The notes: generated from the letters alone by a model not told the origin. DNA of 64,000 nucleotides from Castor canadensis (GCF_047511655.1 NC_133401.1:16304501-16368500), one strand, 5' to 3'; counted from the stretch's first letter, positions 40,626 to 51,654 are shown. Numbers and translations: made by a program.

Positions 40626-40864
40626 CCCCCACCAACCTGGGGTTTTCCTTGCCTGCCCTCCCCACAGGTGAGCTGAGGAAGTGGGGGACCTTGGCCAGAA
40701 CTTCTTGCTGAACCTGTTTTCTCATCTGCAGAATGGGAGGGGTGGGATGGGAGGGGCAAGGATGACCATGGAAGAGGGCAGAAAAGAACTCAGCCCCCCA
40801 CACACACTTGTCCACTCACTCCTGCCCGTCATGTTACACTGGACTTGAAGCCTCTTCCTTCTCC

Positions 40865-41155
40865 AATAGTACATTTATTCAATAAACAGTCACTGAGCGG
40901 TGCCGACTCCATGCCAGGCCCAGTGCTGGATACCAAGACGGCAGTCCCTGTCTATGGGGGACAAACACCAGAGAACCCAGAAAAGAACCCAAGCAGGATT
41001 GGGAAAGAAGACCCAGGAACTGATGTTGAAGCTGGGTTTTCAAGGATGAGTAGGAGTTGCCCAGGCGTTGGGTATGATGCTAGCAAAAGCCTAGAAGGAA
41101 CTGGAAGTGCATGGCATCACTTCAGAGAACCAATTTCAGTGTGGCTACTATGTTC
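40865..41155 (+). repeat. Old unclassified interspersed repeat
   Basis: CATTTATTCAATAAACAGTC, TGCCAGGCCCAGTGCTGGAT and AAGGATGAGTAGGAGTTGCC are familiar from many mammalian loci but I cannot name the family. The AATAAA at 40881 belongs to it. Confidence 0.55.
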
Positions 41156-41187
41156 GGTGTGTGTGCAGAATAAGAAAAATGCTGTAT

Positions 41188-41300
41188 TAGCCAGGTGTGG
41201 TGGCACACGTCTATAATCCCAGTTTGGGAGGATGAGACGGGATTGCGAGTTTAAGCCTGGGCTTCATAGCCAGATCCTTTCAAAGAACAACAAAATGCTG
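41188..41300 (+). repeat. B1-like SINE monomer
   Basis: TAGCCAGGTGTGGTGGCACA to CATAGCCAGATCCTTTC. Confidence 0.82.
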
Positions 41301-41384
41301 TATTGGGCCTAACAATCCATCGACACTGCTTAAAGCAAACAGTATTTGCTGGCTTATGTCACTTAAGACTTCTGGCATGAAGCT

Positions 41385-41580
41385 GGAAGCCAGTGGCGAA
41401 GCAATTTGGGAAGCTGAGATTGGGAGGACAGCGGTTCAGAGCCAGCCCTGGGGGTAGTTTATGAGGCCCCATCTCCAAATGACCAGAACAGATGCTTGAC
41501 AGGTGTGGCTTAAGCAGTATCGTGTCTGCTTTGCAAGCATGAAGCTCTGAGCTCAAATATCAGTCCCACAAAAAAAATTT
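41385..41580 (+). repeat. Dimeric SINE, linker type II, 5'-diverged
   Basis: AAGCTGAGATTGGGAGGACA and CATCTCCAAATGACCAGAAC, then a tRNA-like arm. Confidence 0.75.
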
Positions 41581-41587
41581 CAGGTAG

Positions 41588-41780
41588 CCTGGTGCTGGTG
41601 GCTCACGCCTCTAATCCTAGCTACTCAGGAGGCAGAGATCAGGAGGATTGCGGTTCAAAGCCAACCTGGGCAAAGTAGTTCTTGAGACCCTATCAAAAAA
41701 AAAAAGTACAAAAATACGGCTGGTTGCATAACTCGGTGTAGACCCTGAGTTCAAACCCCAGCATCACACACACAAAAACC
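41588..41780 (+). repeat. Dimeric SINE, linker type I
   Basis: CCTGGTGCTGGTGGCTCACG to CAAACCCCAGCATCACAC. Confidence 0.9.
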
Positions 41781-42109
41781 CCACTTCAGGTATGGCTGCA
41801 TCCAGGCATCAGGTCATCTCATCTCTGCTTTAATTAGTGTAAATTTAACTCATTGTAAGATGATGCAGTGGTTTCAAGCTTCTGTCTGCCCTTAGGTTCT
41901 GCAGAGAAAGATTCTTTTGCCAGCTTCCAGTAAAGACTGGGGCAGATAGAGTCTGGCCCAGATAAGTCATGTGATCACTCCAGAGCCAGTCATGGTGGCT
42001 ACAGTGGCCAGGCCCACTGAGCTGCACTTAGGCTCCGCAGAAGGTCAGACATGAGTATGAGAGGAATGTTAGCTGGACAGAAGTAAGCAGGGAGGGAAGG
42101 CAGTACAAC

Positions 42110-42180
42110 GCTAGGCTTTGAACTCACAGTCTCATACTTGCTAGGTTGGCACTCTACTGCTTGAGCCACTCCACCAGCCA
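42110..42180 (-). repeat. ID-like SINE, reversed
   Basis: GGCTTTGAACTCACAGTCTC to CTGCTTGAGCCACTCCACCA. Confidence 0.82.
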
Positions 42181-42644
42181 GGCTAGACTTTCTCGCAAAT
42201 CCCTGGTAAGCTGGGAAGGGCTTGGTGCAGGGAGTGGCTTTTGGCCCTAACAGTGTCTTCTATGCTTGGATAGCCCCAGTCCTGCTTTCTAATTAACAGT
42301 GGTCAGGGTGGTGTAGGAGAGTCCAGAGAGGCGCCTGCCCCAGTCAGGGAGGGCTTCCTGGAGGAGGAGAGGTGGGGACTTGTATTCTAGACAGGGAAGT
42401 AAATGTAGAATGGCTGGAAAGGCTTTCTGTGATTCAGGGTGAGTTTAGTCACCTTAGAGATGTGGGCAGTTCCTTGAATGTTGCTAGAAGGGGACTGGGC
42501 TCTTTCAGGGGCAATGAGGAACCATGGTGAGGTGGAGAGCAGGGGAGAGTCAGGAAGATTTGTGCTGGGTAGTGGATGGATGGGGCAAAGGAGGTCAGAG
42601 TAGAACAGCAGGTGGGGAGTGAAGGGGTGGATTTGAGATCTATG

Positions 42645-42805
42645 AAGCTGGGCGTGGTGGTACCCACTTGTAATCTTAGCAACTCAGGAGGTAGAGGCAG
42701 GAGGATCTTTGAGTTCAAGGCCAAGCAAAGGTATGGAGAGTCTACCTCAAAAACAAAAGGGCTGGGGGCGTGGGTCAGGTAGCCCTGGGTCAGTACTAGG
42801 GGCAA
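42645..42805 (+). repeat. B1-like SINE with a shortened ID-like arm
   Basis: GCTGGGCGTGGTGGTACCCA, then GGGCTGGGGGCGTGGGTCAG. Confidence 0.78.
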
Positions 42806-43109
42806 AAAGGCCTAGGAGGCACAATGGGCAGGAAATGGTAACTGCCTGTGCTGGGTTTGGCTGGCTTAGCCTGTCCCCTTGGAGTGTTTGTGGTCTCTGT
42901 GGCCTGGGGGGTGCATCCAGGATAAGAGATGGGGGTCTCCAATTAAGGACAATACCCTAAGGGCTGGGCTGGCTGGCATCTGACACCCCAACCACCCTTC
43001 AGCTTCAGGCGTCTTCTAACCTTCCTGTTTCAGAAATTCTGAAAACTCTTGGGACATCCTTGAACCTCAGTTTCCCTTCTGTAAAACAATTTGTTTACCC
43101 CTAAGGGCT

Positions 43110-43228
43110 TTTTTTTTTTTTTTAAACAAAAGATCTTGTTATATAGCCCAGGCTGGCCTTGAACTCTCTATCCTCCTGCCTCAGTCTCACAAGTGCTGAT
43201 CTCATCGGCCGTGCACCACCTGGCCTAC
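43110..43228 (-). repeat. B1-like SINE monomer
   Basis: TATATAGCCCAGGCTGGCCT, then TCCTGCCTCAGTCTCACAAG. Confidence 0.82.
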
Positions 43229-43737
43229 CTACCTAAGGGGTCCTAACCGCTGTCTCTTAGGGTTCTCAGCCAGGTTTCCAAGGGCCCTGCATTCTTCACC
43301 CTGGTATCTGTGTCTCTTTTGGGGCCCACCCATTATTCTTACTGGAGGCTTTGGTCTGTTTGGCTGAATGGAGTTAATTGACATGCCCAACAACCAATCC
43401 ACGTTCAGATATGAATTAACTTCTATTACCTACTTCTCTCCCCCAGTTGCTCTGCCAGCTCCCGTTTGGCTCTTTCCTGAGACCAAGCTCTCTAAAAGAC
43501 CCGTAGCTAAATGCCGCCTCGGGATGCTTATGACGCCAGTGCTGGTTGGGAGGAGGGGAGAGCTTGGGAAAGGCATAGAGGTGGCACTTGTAAGGACAAT
43601 AATGGGAAAAGAACGGGAAAGATGAGCCTTCCCCAGATGGTGTGATTTCCGTGTGGCCTGGAAGGATCACTAAAAACAGCAGTGTCAGCAGCCACGGCAG
43701 GTTCTTAAACAAAATAAATTCAAAAGACTGCTGCTAA

Positions 43738-43830
43738 CTTAATCCCAGCATTCAGGAGGCTGAGGCAAGAGGATCGTGAGTTTGAGGCCAGCCTGGGCTA
43801 CAGAGCAAGACCCGATCCAAAAAAAAAAAG
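43738..43830 (+). repeat. B1-like SINE, 5'-truncated
   Basis: TTAATCCCAGCATTCAGGAG to CAGAGCAAGACCCGATCC and a 10-A tail. Confidence 0.82.
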
Positions 43831-44072
43831 TTTAGACTTGTAGGTATGGGGGATCAACGTCAGACCCGACAGAAGGAAACCAGTACGATATAATAGAGGT
43901 AGGTGTGCTGAGATGCACACGAGGTTTCAAATTGGAGGCCCGCAGGCCAGATTCAGATGTTTTCTCGGCCTGTGTCCCTTCCGCCCCTTATGGACTCTGA
44001 CATCTGAGCGTGAATGATTCGGAGGTGTGACGGTCCATGCCTTTCTCACGCAAAGCTAAGGCCATCATCGCT

Positions 44073-44078
44073 TTTATT
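44073..44078 (-). terminator. CKM: CKM poly(A) signal
   Basis: TTTATT on the plus strand is AATAAA on the minus strand, 285 nt past the CKM stop. The 3' end is expected near 44050. Confidence 0.85.
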
Positions 44079-44362
44079 CATTGCGCGGCATGGAGCGCCA
44101 GAGCTCCGGGTGGTGGGCGGGGCTCTGGGGAACCCAGAGGAGGCTGTGAGCAGGGTTTTCATTGGCCAGAACCATCCAGAGGATGGAGCCCATTGGTTGG
44201 AACTCTGAGTGGAACGAACGCCCCGAGGGATGAAACTTTATGGGCGGGACTCCGGGGAAGGGGGCGGAGCGAGACATGAAGGGGCGGGGCTCCAGCGGCC
44301 AGGTCCTCCCAGGCGCCGGTCTCCAGCTGACCGCGACCGCCGGGCGGGCCGGGGCGGAACGC

Positions 44363-44541
44363 CTACTTCTGGGCAGGGATCATGTCGTCGATGGATTGTC
44401 CCTTTTCCAGCTTCTTCTCCATCTCCACCATGAGCTTCACACCATCCACCACCAGCTGCACCTGTTCTACCTCGGACGAGCCCAGCCGATCGGCATTGGA
44501 TATGTCAAACACCGAGCCCACGGCAGCAGTGTCCACGCCAC
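44363..44541 (-). CDS. CKM: CKM coding exon 8 (last)
   Basis: Encodes (G)[18 protein letters not shown] to the end, DDMIPAQK, with stop TAG at 44365-44363. The 3'UTR follows. Confidence 0.98.
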
Positions 44542-47500
44542 CTGCGGGAACAGAGGGCAGGCACATGAGGAGGGAGCAGAGGAGCAGAGGGGCCGGGATT
44601 GGGCCCTGTGTCCACAGCAACAGCCACATGTATTGAGTGCCTTACCGTGTGACAAGGTACCGCCACACAGACCTTCTTAATGTCTGTCTACTCCAGGGCC
44701 CCATGCCCATCTTTCTGTATGGTAGGTACCTCACTCCTCAACCGCCCAACGTGAAAATATAGCATATTGGACATAATGGGCTCTGGGCCGGGCGCTGTGG
44801 CTCACGTCTGCAATCCTAGCTACTTGGGAGGCTGAGGTCGGGAGGATCGTGGTTTGAGGTCAACCTGAGCAAATAGTTCACGAGACCCCATCTCCAAAAG
44901 AACCAGAGCAAGGGCTGGCAGAGTGCTCAAGTGGTAAAAGTGCCTGCCTAGCAAGCGTGATGCCCTGAGTTCAAACCCCAGTGCTAACAACAACAACAAA
45001 AAAAGAACAAAAGAACCAGAGCAAAATGGACTGAAGGGGTGGCTCCAGCGGTAGAGCTCCTGCTTTGCAAGTGCAAAGCCCTGAGTTCAAACCCCAGTCA
45101 CACCAGAAAACAAAAAGTCCGCAATCGGACTGTCTGGAGTCAAATCCTGACCATACCCATTTACAGGTGGGGAAACTGAGGCCTTAAGGGAGGCCCAATG
45201 GTATGCAAAGTGACTATCATATAACCATGGTGAGTTATCATATAACTCCTATGAGATAGACGTGTTGATGCCCATCTTACAGAGGAAGAAACAGTACCCA
45301 CCTGGGCACTCCGGGATGTCCCACCTCCCTGTTCCACCATCACAAAGGGTCCGCCCCCGACGCCGCGGCGCAGGGGAGGCAGGGCCGTACCTGTGCCCCG
45401 CTTCTGCAGACGCAGGCGGGTGAGAATCTCCTCGAACTTGGCGTGCTTGCTCAGGTGAGCCAGCTTCACGTGCACGCCGCCCCGCAATCCGGTGCCCAGG
45501 TTGGATGGGCAGGTGAGCACGTAGCCCAGGTGCTCGTTCCACATGAAGGGGTGGCCAGCCTTCTTAAAGATCTCCTCAATCTGAGGTGGGGGCAGAGCAC
45601 CAAGGGTCAGCGCAGCAGGAACCCCCAAATACACCCGCGATCGGGACAGGATTTGGAGGGACAGGGCGTGAGGACGTGGGCTGAAGCGGGGTTCTGAGGA
45701 CGCGGACTTGGAAAACTGGGGATGGAGGAGCTTGTGCGCTGATTGGCCCGACGACACAGATGGAGGCGGGATTCTATTCCGGGGGGCGTGGCTTGAGGAC
45801 TGGGTGTTCTTAGAAGATGGCTCTTGGCACAGGCTACGAATGGGGCGGGGCTTAGGCCGGGGCGTGGCTTGAGGATTCTGAAAGCGAGTTCTTAGAGGCT
45901 GGCATTGGGGATAGAGGAGGAGCCTGGTTTGGGGCGGGACTTTGGAACGTGAGCGGAGCGGGAGGTCCGAAGGGCGGGGCTTGGAACGTGAGTGGGCGGG
46001 TTCTGAAGAGCGGGGCATGGAAAGTGGGCGGACAGGTACGGAGGGGCGGGGCTTGATACAGTAAAAGGGCGTGGCCTTGGAAAGTGGGTGGGGCGTTCCG
46101 GCCGCTAACCCACCTTCTGCAGCCCCACGCAGAAGCGGCGGAAAACCTCCTTCATGTTGCCGCCCTTCTCCATAGAGATGACACGGAGGTGGTCCTCCTC
46201 GTTCACCCACACCAAGAAGCTCTTGTTGTCATTGTGCCTAAAGTGGGACAAGAGGCCAAGGAGTCAGATCCGCGGGGGCCCCATTCCCCAAGAAATCCCA
46301 TCACTCCCTTCCCTTCCCACCCCATTACCCAAACACAATTCCCCGCGGGGGGAAGCGGGCTGAGGGCCATCAAATGACATCGGCGTCCTCAAAATCGCAC
46401 TTACTAAGCCTGGCTACATGGGAGGCTGAGATTGGGAGGATCGCGGTTGGAGGCCAGCCTGTGCAGTTTGCAAGATCCCCCATCTCCAAAATACCCAGAG
46501 CAAAATGGACTGGAGGAGTGGCTCAAGCCGTAGAGCACCTGCTTTACATGTACAAGGCACTGGGTTGGAGCCCCAGCAGGACAATAAATAAATAATAATT
46601 TAAGACCGTTGGACTCTTAGAATCTTTGGCAAACAGAAGCCTGGAACAGAATGGCTAACTTTTGTAAATTCTTCGTCTGGTCCCAGGATCAGAGCATTTT
46701 CCCCATGGCATTCACCTCTGAATCATAACATCTGAGAAATCCTCTTAGAATGATAGACTATGAAGACCTGGAAAGGTTTGTAACCATGGAATCACAGAAT
46801 TTGAAATTGGCAGGGCGCCAATGGTTTACACCTGTAATCCTAGCTACTCAGGAGGCAAAGATCAGGAGGATCGCGGTTCAAAGCCAGCCCTGGGCAAACA
46901 GTTTGTGAGACCCTATCTCAAAAAACCCTTCACAAAAAAGGGCTGGTGGAGTGGCTCAAGGTGAAGTCCCTGAGTTCAAACCCCAGTGCCGCCAAAAAAA
47001 GGCACAGTTGAATGAATTTTTTTTTTTTTTTAAGACGGTGCTTTCCTACGTTGCTCACGCTGATCCCAAACTTCTGATCTCACCTCAGCCTCCGGAGTTG
47101 CTGGGATTACAGGCATGCCAGGTCACACAGCTAGTGACAGAGCTGGGATTTGAGCCCAGGGAGTTCAGCTCAAGCCTAGGCAGGCTAGACAGGGCTGGAG
47201 GGTAAGATCATGGTCTCTACTTGGTGGAAGAGGGTCATGGGGGACTAAAAGAAACCAGGGGAAGAGTGAACCGAGGGACAAAGGGCCTCACCAGATGCCA
47301 CGGGCGTCAGGCCAGTCTCGAGCCATGCCTGAGGCCAGCAGCAGTGGGGACACGGGCTTGTCAAACAGGAAGTGGTCATCAATCAGCTGCTGCTGCTCCT
47401 TTTCTGTCATGCTCTTCAGAGGGTAGTACTTGCCCTTGAACTCGCCCGTCAGGCTGTTGAGGGCTAAGGGGCATGGGAGGGTCTGGTCAGCAGCCTGTCC

Positions 47501-50500
47501 CATGGCAGCTGGGACAGGGATCCCAGGGACCCCATACTGCTGCCCCAGTGGTCTTGGCCTTGATCTCATGGATGTTTACACCGGAAATCATGACCTGCCC
47601 CCTAAATCTGTTCCTCTCCCCCATCCACCCAGGCCCCCAGAAACAGAAAGCAGACTCAGCCAACAGGGTGTGGGGCACATGCCTGTGACCTCAGCTACTC
47701 CAAACCCAAGGCATGAGGATTGTGTCTGAGGCCTGCCCTGGCATCTGACAACAAACTAAAGCCAATGAGCTGACAAAGTGACTCAAGTGGTAGAGCGCCT
47801 GCCTAGCAAGTGTGAGGCCCTGAGTTCAAGCTCCAGTGCTGCCAAAAAAAAAAGGAAAAGAAAAGCAACAAAAAATCCCAAACAACCAACAAACCCACAG
47901 GCAAGGGACAGATGATCACCACCTAAGATCTTATTTGAGGAGCTCCTAGTAAAACGTATCCTAAAATAGTCTATATGATATACATATATTCACACAGATA
48001 AAATATATATTCTGTGCACAAAGAATACACTTGCACAGATACATGATAATATATATTTGTAATACATATTTATATATATTTTATGCTTTATAATAAACTA
48101 CATGATTATTATGTAATATATATTTTATTACTTAAATAATTATATCTGTGTATACTTATTTTTGGCGGTACTGAGGATTGAACTCAGGGCCTCCGGGCGC
48201 TTGCTCCACCTTTTGCACCACACCCCAGTCCTATGTAACGTTAGTTATTTTCGTCTCTTGTACCTGTGTGGAGGAAATAGTGTGTAATGGCATTTATTCT
48301 CATGTCTGTGTGACGTCACCCTGACAGCTTAAAATTGGTTGTAGTAGGAGAATTTACATCACAGTTACTGCAAATAAGGGATCCCCCCTCTCCCCTCCGT
48401 AGTACTGGAATTGAACTTGGGGCCTCATGTATGCTCAAGAAGTGCTCTGCCACTGGGCCACATGGCCAGCCCTTTTGTTGTTTTTGAGAAAGTGTCTCAC
48501 TAACTTTGTCCCAGTGGGCCTTGAACTTGTGATCCTCCTGCTTCTGCCTCCTGAGTAGCTGGGATTACAGTTGTGTACCACCACACCCAGCCAATTGTCC
48601 CTAAACGCCAGTTGTTAAATATTAACCAGAGTCATGCTGCCACAGGCCCTGGTGGCTCTACCTCCAAAACACACCCACTCTTTCTTCCTGTTCTTCATCC
48701 CTTGCCTGGACCACGTCCATTCCCCCTTAAGGTCTGTCTGGTCCCACCACTGCCTGCACAGCCAAAGTCAGCAACCAGAGGAATCCACGTTAAGTGTGAA
48801 CCTGACCTCTCTCCTCACCACCCTCCATGCCTCACCCAAATTCAAAGCCCTCTGGCCAGCCTACAAGGTAGCAGTCTGACCATCCATGCCTGTCTGACCT
48901 TATCCCCTGCTCTGCCCTGGCTCTGTTCCAGCCACACTGGTCTCCTTGCTGCTCCACAGTGCACCTCAGGGTCTTGGCACCTACAGTAAGGCAGACTCCC
49001 TCCTGCCAAGGTCACAACTCCTCCTTTATAGGGAAGCTGCTTACAGCTATTCTCCCCCTCTTTCTCTCTCTCTGTCTCTCTCTCTCCCTCTCCCTCTCTC
49101 CCTCTCTCTGGTTCTGGGCACTTTTTGAATTGTTCATTTGTTGGTTTCTGCTTCCTCTTACCTCTCCACCAGATGGAGAGCTCTGCCAGAGCAGCAATGA
49201 CCTTGTCCCCATGCTTGTGGAGGAGCCCCCTCCCCACACAGGGCTATGGCAACCAATGTTTGTTGAATGAATGAATGAATATGAGATCCTAGAGCTGTTC
49301 AATGCAGGTAAATGCAGCCAGCCATTGATTACCACGCACTCCGATCTATGGGGGGCTGGGGCCCCCCGGGCTCACCTTCCACGGAGAGCTTCTCCACCGC
49401 GCGGCGCTCGCCCCGGGAGCAGTGCGGGGGCAGCGTGTAGCCCTTGATGCTGCGGCCGGTGCGCACGCGGCTGCTCAGCACGTAGTTGGGGTCCAGGTCG
49501 TCTCCGCCCTGGGGAGCAGTGTGGCGTCAGGGCTGGCAGACTCTCCGGAGTGCAGCACCAGTGTGCTCAGGTCTCTGGGTCTTACCCAGATCCTCTTGGG
49601 TCCCCTCCCAGATTTCTGGGGTCTCCCCGAGATCCTAGGATTCCCTAAGACCCACCCCCCAGGTCTCCACATTTCTGAGGTCTCCCCCAGATTCTCCATG
49701 GGGCTCCCCCCAGATACTTGGGCCTCCCTTGGATCTCTGTGATCTTCCCCAGATCTCCCTGGGCTCCCCCAGATCTCTGGGGTCTCCCCCAAATCTTAGG
49801 GTTCCCCAAGATCCTCCCAAGCCCCTCCACCTCTCGGGGGTCTCTCCCAGATCCTGGGTCTGCCAGGCTGATTCTTAGCTCCGCGCATTCCTTTGCCTCT
49901 CCCCTGAGCCCTCCGGGCTCTGCTCCCCTAGCTCTGCCTCTGGCTCCCCCTGCCCCTCCATCTCCGTGTCCCCTCCTCTGTCCTCTGTCCCCAGAAGCGA
50001 AGCGCGCCGTGGGGGCCGCTGACCTTGAGGTTCTCGTGGTTGAGGTCGGTCTTGTGCTTGTCCGTCGGTTTGAAGCCCCCGTGCCGGTCCTGGATGATGG
50101 GGTCGAACAGGTCCTTGAAGACCGTGTAGGACTCCTCGTCCCCAGCCACGCAGCCCACGGTCATGATGAAGGGGTGACCTGGAGGGTCGGGCCGAGGTCA
50201 GAGGTGCTGGTCCCCAGCAGGCAGGCCCGGGATCTCGGTGGCAGGGCAAGTGCGCGTGCGACCCGCCCATCCGCAGGCTCAGGACCTCCAAGTCAGAAGC
50301 GGAAGCCAGGGGACGGACTGGGGAGGAAAGGCCGGGAGCGGCAAGGACAAGGGGGCCTTGGGGACAAGGATCGCGCTGCCGAAAATATTAGCATTTCGGT
50401 GTTTCCGGACCATGGCATCTCAGCCTAAAACGCCGCGAGTCTGGGGCGATCAGCGTCAGGAGGGTGAAGATACGATGTTTGAAGGAGCCGCTTACGGCCT

Positions 50501-51232
50501 GGGGGCGTGGCTTACGTAGCAGGGCACCTGCCTAGCAAGCACGAGGTCCTGAGTTCGAACCCCAGCACCAACACAACTCAATAATGATAAAAATTCAAAA
50601 TTTAAAAGAGAATCCCAGCACTCAGGAGGCTGAGGCAGAAGGATCATGAGTTCAAGGCCAGCCTGGGCTACAGAGTGCCTACCTAGCAAGAGGAGGCCCT
50701 GAGTTCAAACCCTACTCCCACCAAAAAAAAAAAAAAATCATGTAAGTGTGCACATATCATGCCAGGCTCCACTCCAAGCCCCGGATGTGAATGGACTGTG
50801 GTGTTTTTCCAGAATGTGTGCCCATTTTTCAGGTGAGGTAACTGGGGCCCAGGGGGTTGCATTATAACTGTGTGAGTGGTTCACTGTGCACCCCATCCTG
50901 TCCCAAACCCCTTTACTGTGTTTACATATCGGGGGTCTCACCACTTCCCCACAAATGTGCTCCCTCTGGGGGGACACTGGGGCTGGCTGGCAGCCTCCAG
51001 CCCCTCTCTGGTCCTTCGGTGCTCCATCCGGAGGCTCACCTGGGTTGTCCACACCTGTCTGGATGATGTCATCCAGGGTGAAGCCAGAGGGCGTCTCCTT
51101 GTCCCGTAGTTTCTTGTAGAGGTCAAGGGTCAGCACCTTGGCCATGTGGTTGTTGTGCTTGCTGAGGTCTGGATACTCCTCCTCAGGCTTGTAGTTCAGC
51201 TTGAACTTGTTGTGGGTGTTGCCGAAAGGCAT
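44363..51232 (-). CDS. CKM: CKM, creatine kinase M-type (whole split gene)
   Basis: Cytosolic muscle creatine kinase (EC 2.7.3.2). It transfers phosphate between ATP and creatine and binds the sarcomere M-line. Seven coding exons with GT-AG splices sum to 1146 nt, exactly 381 codons plus stop, as in human. The start has a full GCCGCCACCATG context. The N-terminal domain opens [20 protein letters not shown]. The catalytic domain shows CAGDEESY-like [17 protein letters not shown], the acidic loop [12 protein letters not shown], and the reactive Cys283 in [16 protein letters not shown]. It ends [14 protein letters not shown]. No disabling change was seen. Replacements relative to remembered human protein are minor (NEHLGYV for [15 protein letters not shown] for SKHPKFEE). 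A 349-codon open frame at 45161-46210 is exons 6-7 read through their intron, not a separate gene. Confidence 0.98.
44785..44995 (+). repeat. Dimeric SINE, linker type II
   Basis: GGCCGGGCGCTGTGGCTCAC, AAAAGAACCAGAGCAAGGGC, then a full tRNA-like arm. In CKM intron 7. Confidence 0.9.
45010..45110 (+). repeat. tRNA-like arm of a type II SINE
   Basis: ACCAGAGCAAAATGGACTGA to CAAACCCCAGTCACACC. Confidence 0.85.
45130..45230 (-). repeat. MIR fossil, reversed
   Basis: CCCATTTACAGGTGGGGAAA and CTGAGGCCTTAAGGGAGGC. Confidence 0.6.
45391..45580 (-). CDS. CKM: CKM coding exon 7
   Basis: Encodes [20 protein letters not shown] to LQKRGT plus one base. It contains Cys283. Donor GTACGG. Confidence 0.98.
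45581..46113 (-). other. CKM: CKM intron 6
   Basis: Very G-rich on the plus strand, with repeated GGGGCGGGGC(T) and GGAACGTGAG(T/C)GGGCGG motifs between about 45840 and 46090. It reads as a degenerate tandem array. No exon. Confidence 0.8.
46114..46237 (-). CDS. CKM: CKM coding exon 6
   Basis: Encodes [20 protein letters not shown] to FCVGLQK, with the NEED acidic motif region. Donor GTGGGT. Confidence 0.98.
46390..46600 (+). repeat. Dimeric SINE, linker type II
   Basis: AAAATACCCAGAGCAAAATG and CAAGCCGTAGAGCACCTGC. The 5' end is diverged. In CKM intron 5. Confidence 0.85.
46601..46800. other. Non-SINE part of CKM intron 5
   Basis: About 200 bp with no recognisable exon or repeat; the rest of this intron is SINEs. 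Confidence 0.7.
46808..47000 (+). repeat. Dimeric SINE, linker type I
   Basis: GCAGGGCGCCAATGGTTTAC to CAAACCCCAGTGCCGCC. Confidence 0.92.
47022..47125 (-). repeat. B1-like SINE, reversed, diverged
   Basis: TTTTTTTTTTTTTAAGACGG to GCTGGGATTACAGGCATG. Confidence 0.75.
47292..47463 (-). CDS. CKM: CKM coding exon 5
   Basis: Encodes (A)[18 protein letters not shown] to [10 protein letters not shown] plus two bases of the Trp codon. Confidence 0.98.
47662..47870 (+). repeat. B1-like plus full tRNA-like arm, diverged
   Basis: GGTGTGGGGCACATGCCTGT, then CAAGTGGTAGAGCGCCTGCC. In CKM intron 4. Confidence 0.75.
47935..48160. repeat. AT-rich tract
   Basis: Mostly A and T with recurring ATATATT(T) and ACATATATTC; no fixed unit. 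Confidence 0.8.
48160..48235 (-). repeat. ID-like SINE, reversed
   Basis: TTTTGGCGGTACTGAGGATT to GCACCACACCCCAGTCC. Confidence 0.78.
48395..48593 (-). repeat. Dimeric SINE, reversed, diverged
   Basis: GTAGTACTGGAATTGAACTT to GTGTACCACCACACCCAGC. Confidence 0.85.
48620..49285 (+). repeat. L2 3' end with intact terminal repeat
   Basis: Contains TTCAAAGCCCTCTGGCCAGC, TGGTCTCCTTGCTGCTCCAC and a tail TTTGTTGAATGAATGAATGA typical of L2. A CT-rich tract (about 49055-49110) interrupts it. Confidence 0.8.
49376..49508 (-). CDS. CKM: CKM coding exon 4
   Basis: Encodes [20 protein letters not shown] to [10 protein letters not shown] plus one base. It carries the conserved Arg-rich ATP-binding segment SSRVRTGRS. 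Confidence 0.97.
49585..49855 (-). repeat. Degenerate minisatellite in CKM intron 3
   Basis: On the plus strand CCCCCAGAT(C/T)(T/C)C and (T)GGG(G)TCTCCC recur every roughly 15-35 bp over about 270 bp. Copies vary in length and sequence. Open frames here are artefacts. Confidence 0.75.
50024..50178 (-). CDS. CKM: CKM coding exon 3
   Basis: Encodes (G)[18 protein letters not shown] to [11 protein letters not shown]. Donor GTCAGC. Confidence 0.98.
50494..50577 (+). repeat. ID-like tRNA-derived SINE
   Basis: GGGGGCGTGGCTTACGTAGC to GTTCGAACCCCAGCACC, with intact boxes. In CKM intron 2. Confidence 0.88.
50608..50735 (+). repeat. B1-like fragment plus tRNA-like 3' half
   Basis: AATCCCAGCACTCAGGAGGC, then TACCTAGCAAGAGGAGGCCC. 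Box A is missing, and the join falls within GGGCTACAGAG. Confidence 0.8.
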
Positions 51233-51249
51233 GGTGGCGGCTGGAGGAC
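51040..51249 (-). CDS. CKM: CKM exon 2 (first coding exon)
   Basis: The acceptor CCATCCCCCAG leads to 17 nt of 5'UTR and ATG at 51232 within GCCGCCACCATGCC. It codes [20 protein letters not shown] to QTGVDNP plus one base. Donor GTGAGC. Confidence 0.98.
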
Positions 51250-51404
51250 CTGGGGGATGGGAAGGCAGGGAAGGGAGCTGATGCCCAGCCAACTGCAGCA
51301 AGAGAGCCCAGTGAGATGCGGGGGTCAGGCAGGCTGTGCACTTGGAGCAAGTGACCCCTGCGCCTTGGCAGGAAGCCTAGCCAGCTCAATGACATAATAG
51401 TAAT

Positions 51405-51640
51405 AACATTTCTTTCTTTCTTTCTTTGCAGTACTGGGGTTTGAACTCTGGACCTCACACTTGGTAGGCAGGTGCTCTACCACTTAAGCCACTCCACCAG
51501 CCCTTTTTTGTGATGGGTTTTCTTGAGATAGGATCTCATGAACTATTTGCCTGGGCTGACTTCGAACCTCGAACCTCGATCCTCCTGATCTCTGCCTCCT
51601 GTGTAGCTGGCATTACAGACGTGAGTCACCAGTGCCCAAC
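51405..51640 (-). repeat. Dimeric SINE, linker type I, in CKM intron 1
   Basis: TTTCTTTC tail, GTACTGGGGTTTGAACTCTG, then a B1 arm with a short internal duplication (TCGAACCTCGAACCTCGATC). Confidence 0.9.
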
Positions 51641-51654
51641 AAGACTAATACCCA

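Larger units (their letters stand above)
40626..44049. other. Spacer between convergent MARK4 and CKM 3' ends
   Basis: SINEs, one old unclassified repeat near 40.87-41.15 kb and unique patches (42.19-42.64, 43.24-43.73 kb). I see no gene. Confidence 0.8.

Noticed and set aside
40881-40886. Second AATAAA after MARK4
   Set aside because: It lies inside an old interspersed repeat beyond the C-rich sequence that follows the good signal at 40600.
45161-46210. 349-codon open frame on the minus strand
   Set aside because: It is CKM exons 6 and 7 with the short intron read through; the exon borders are clear.
49475-49830. Repetitive open frames in CKM intron 3
   Set aside because: They are translations of the minisatellite.
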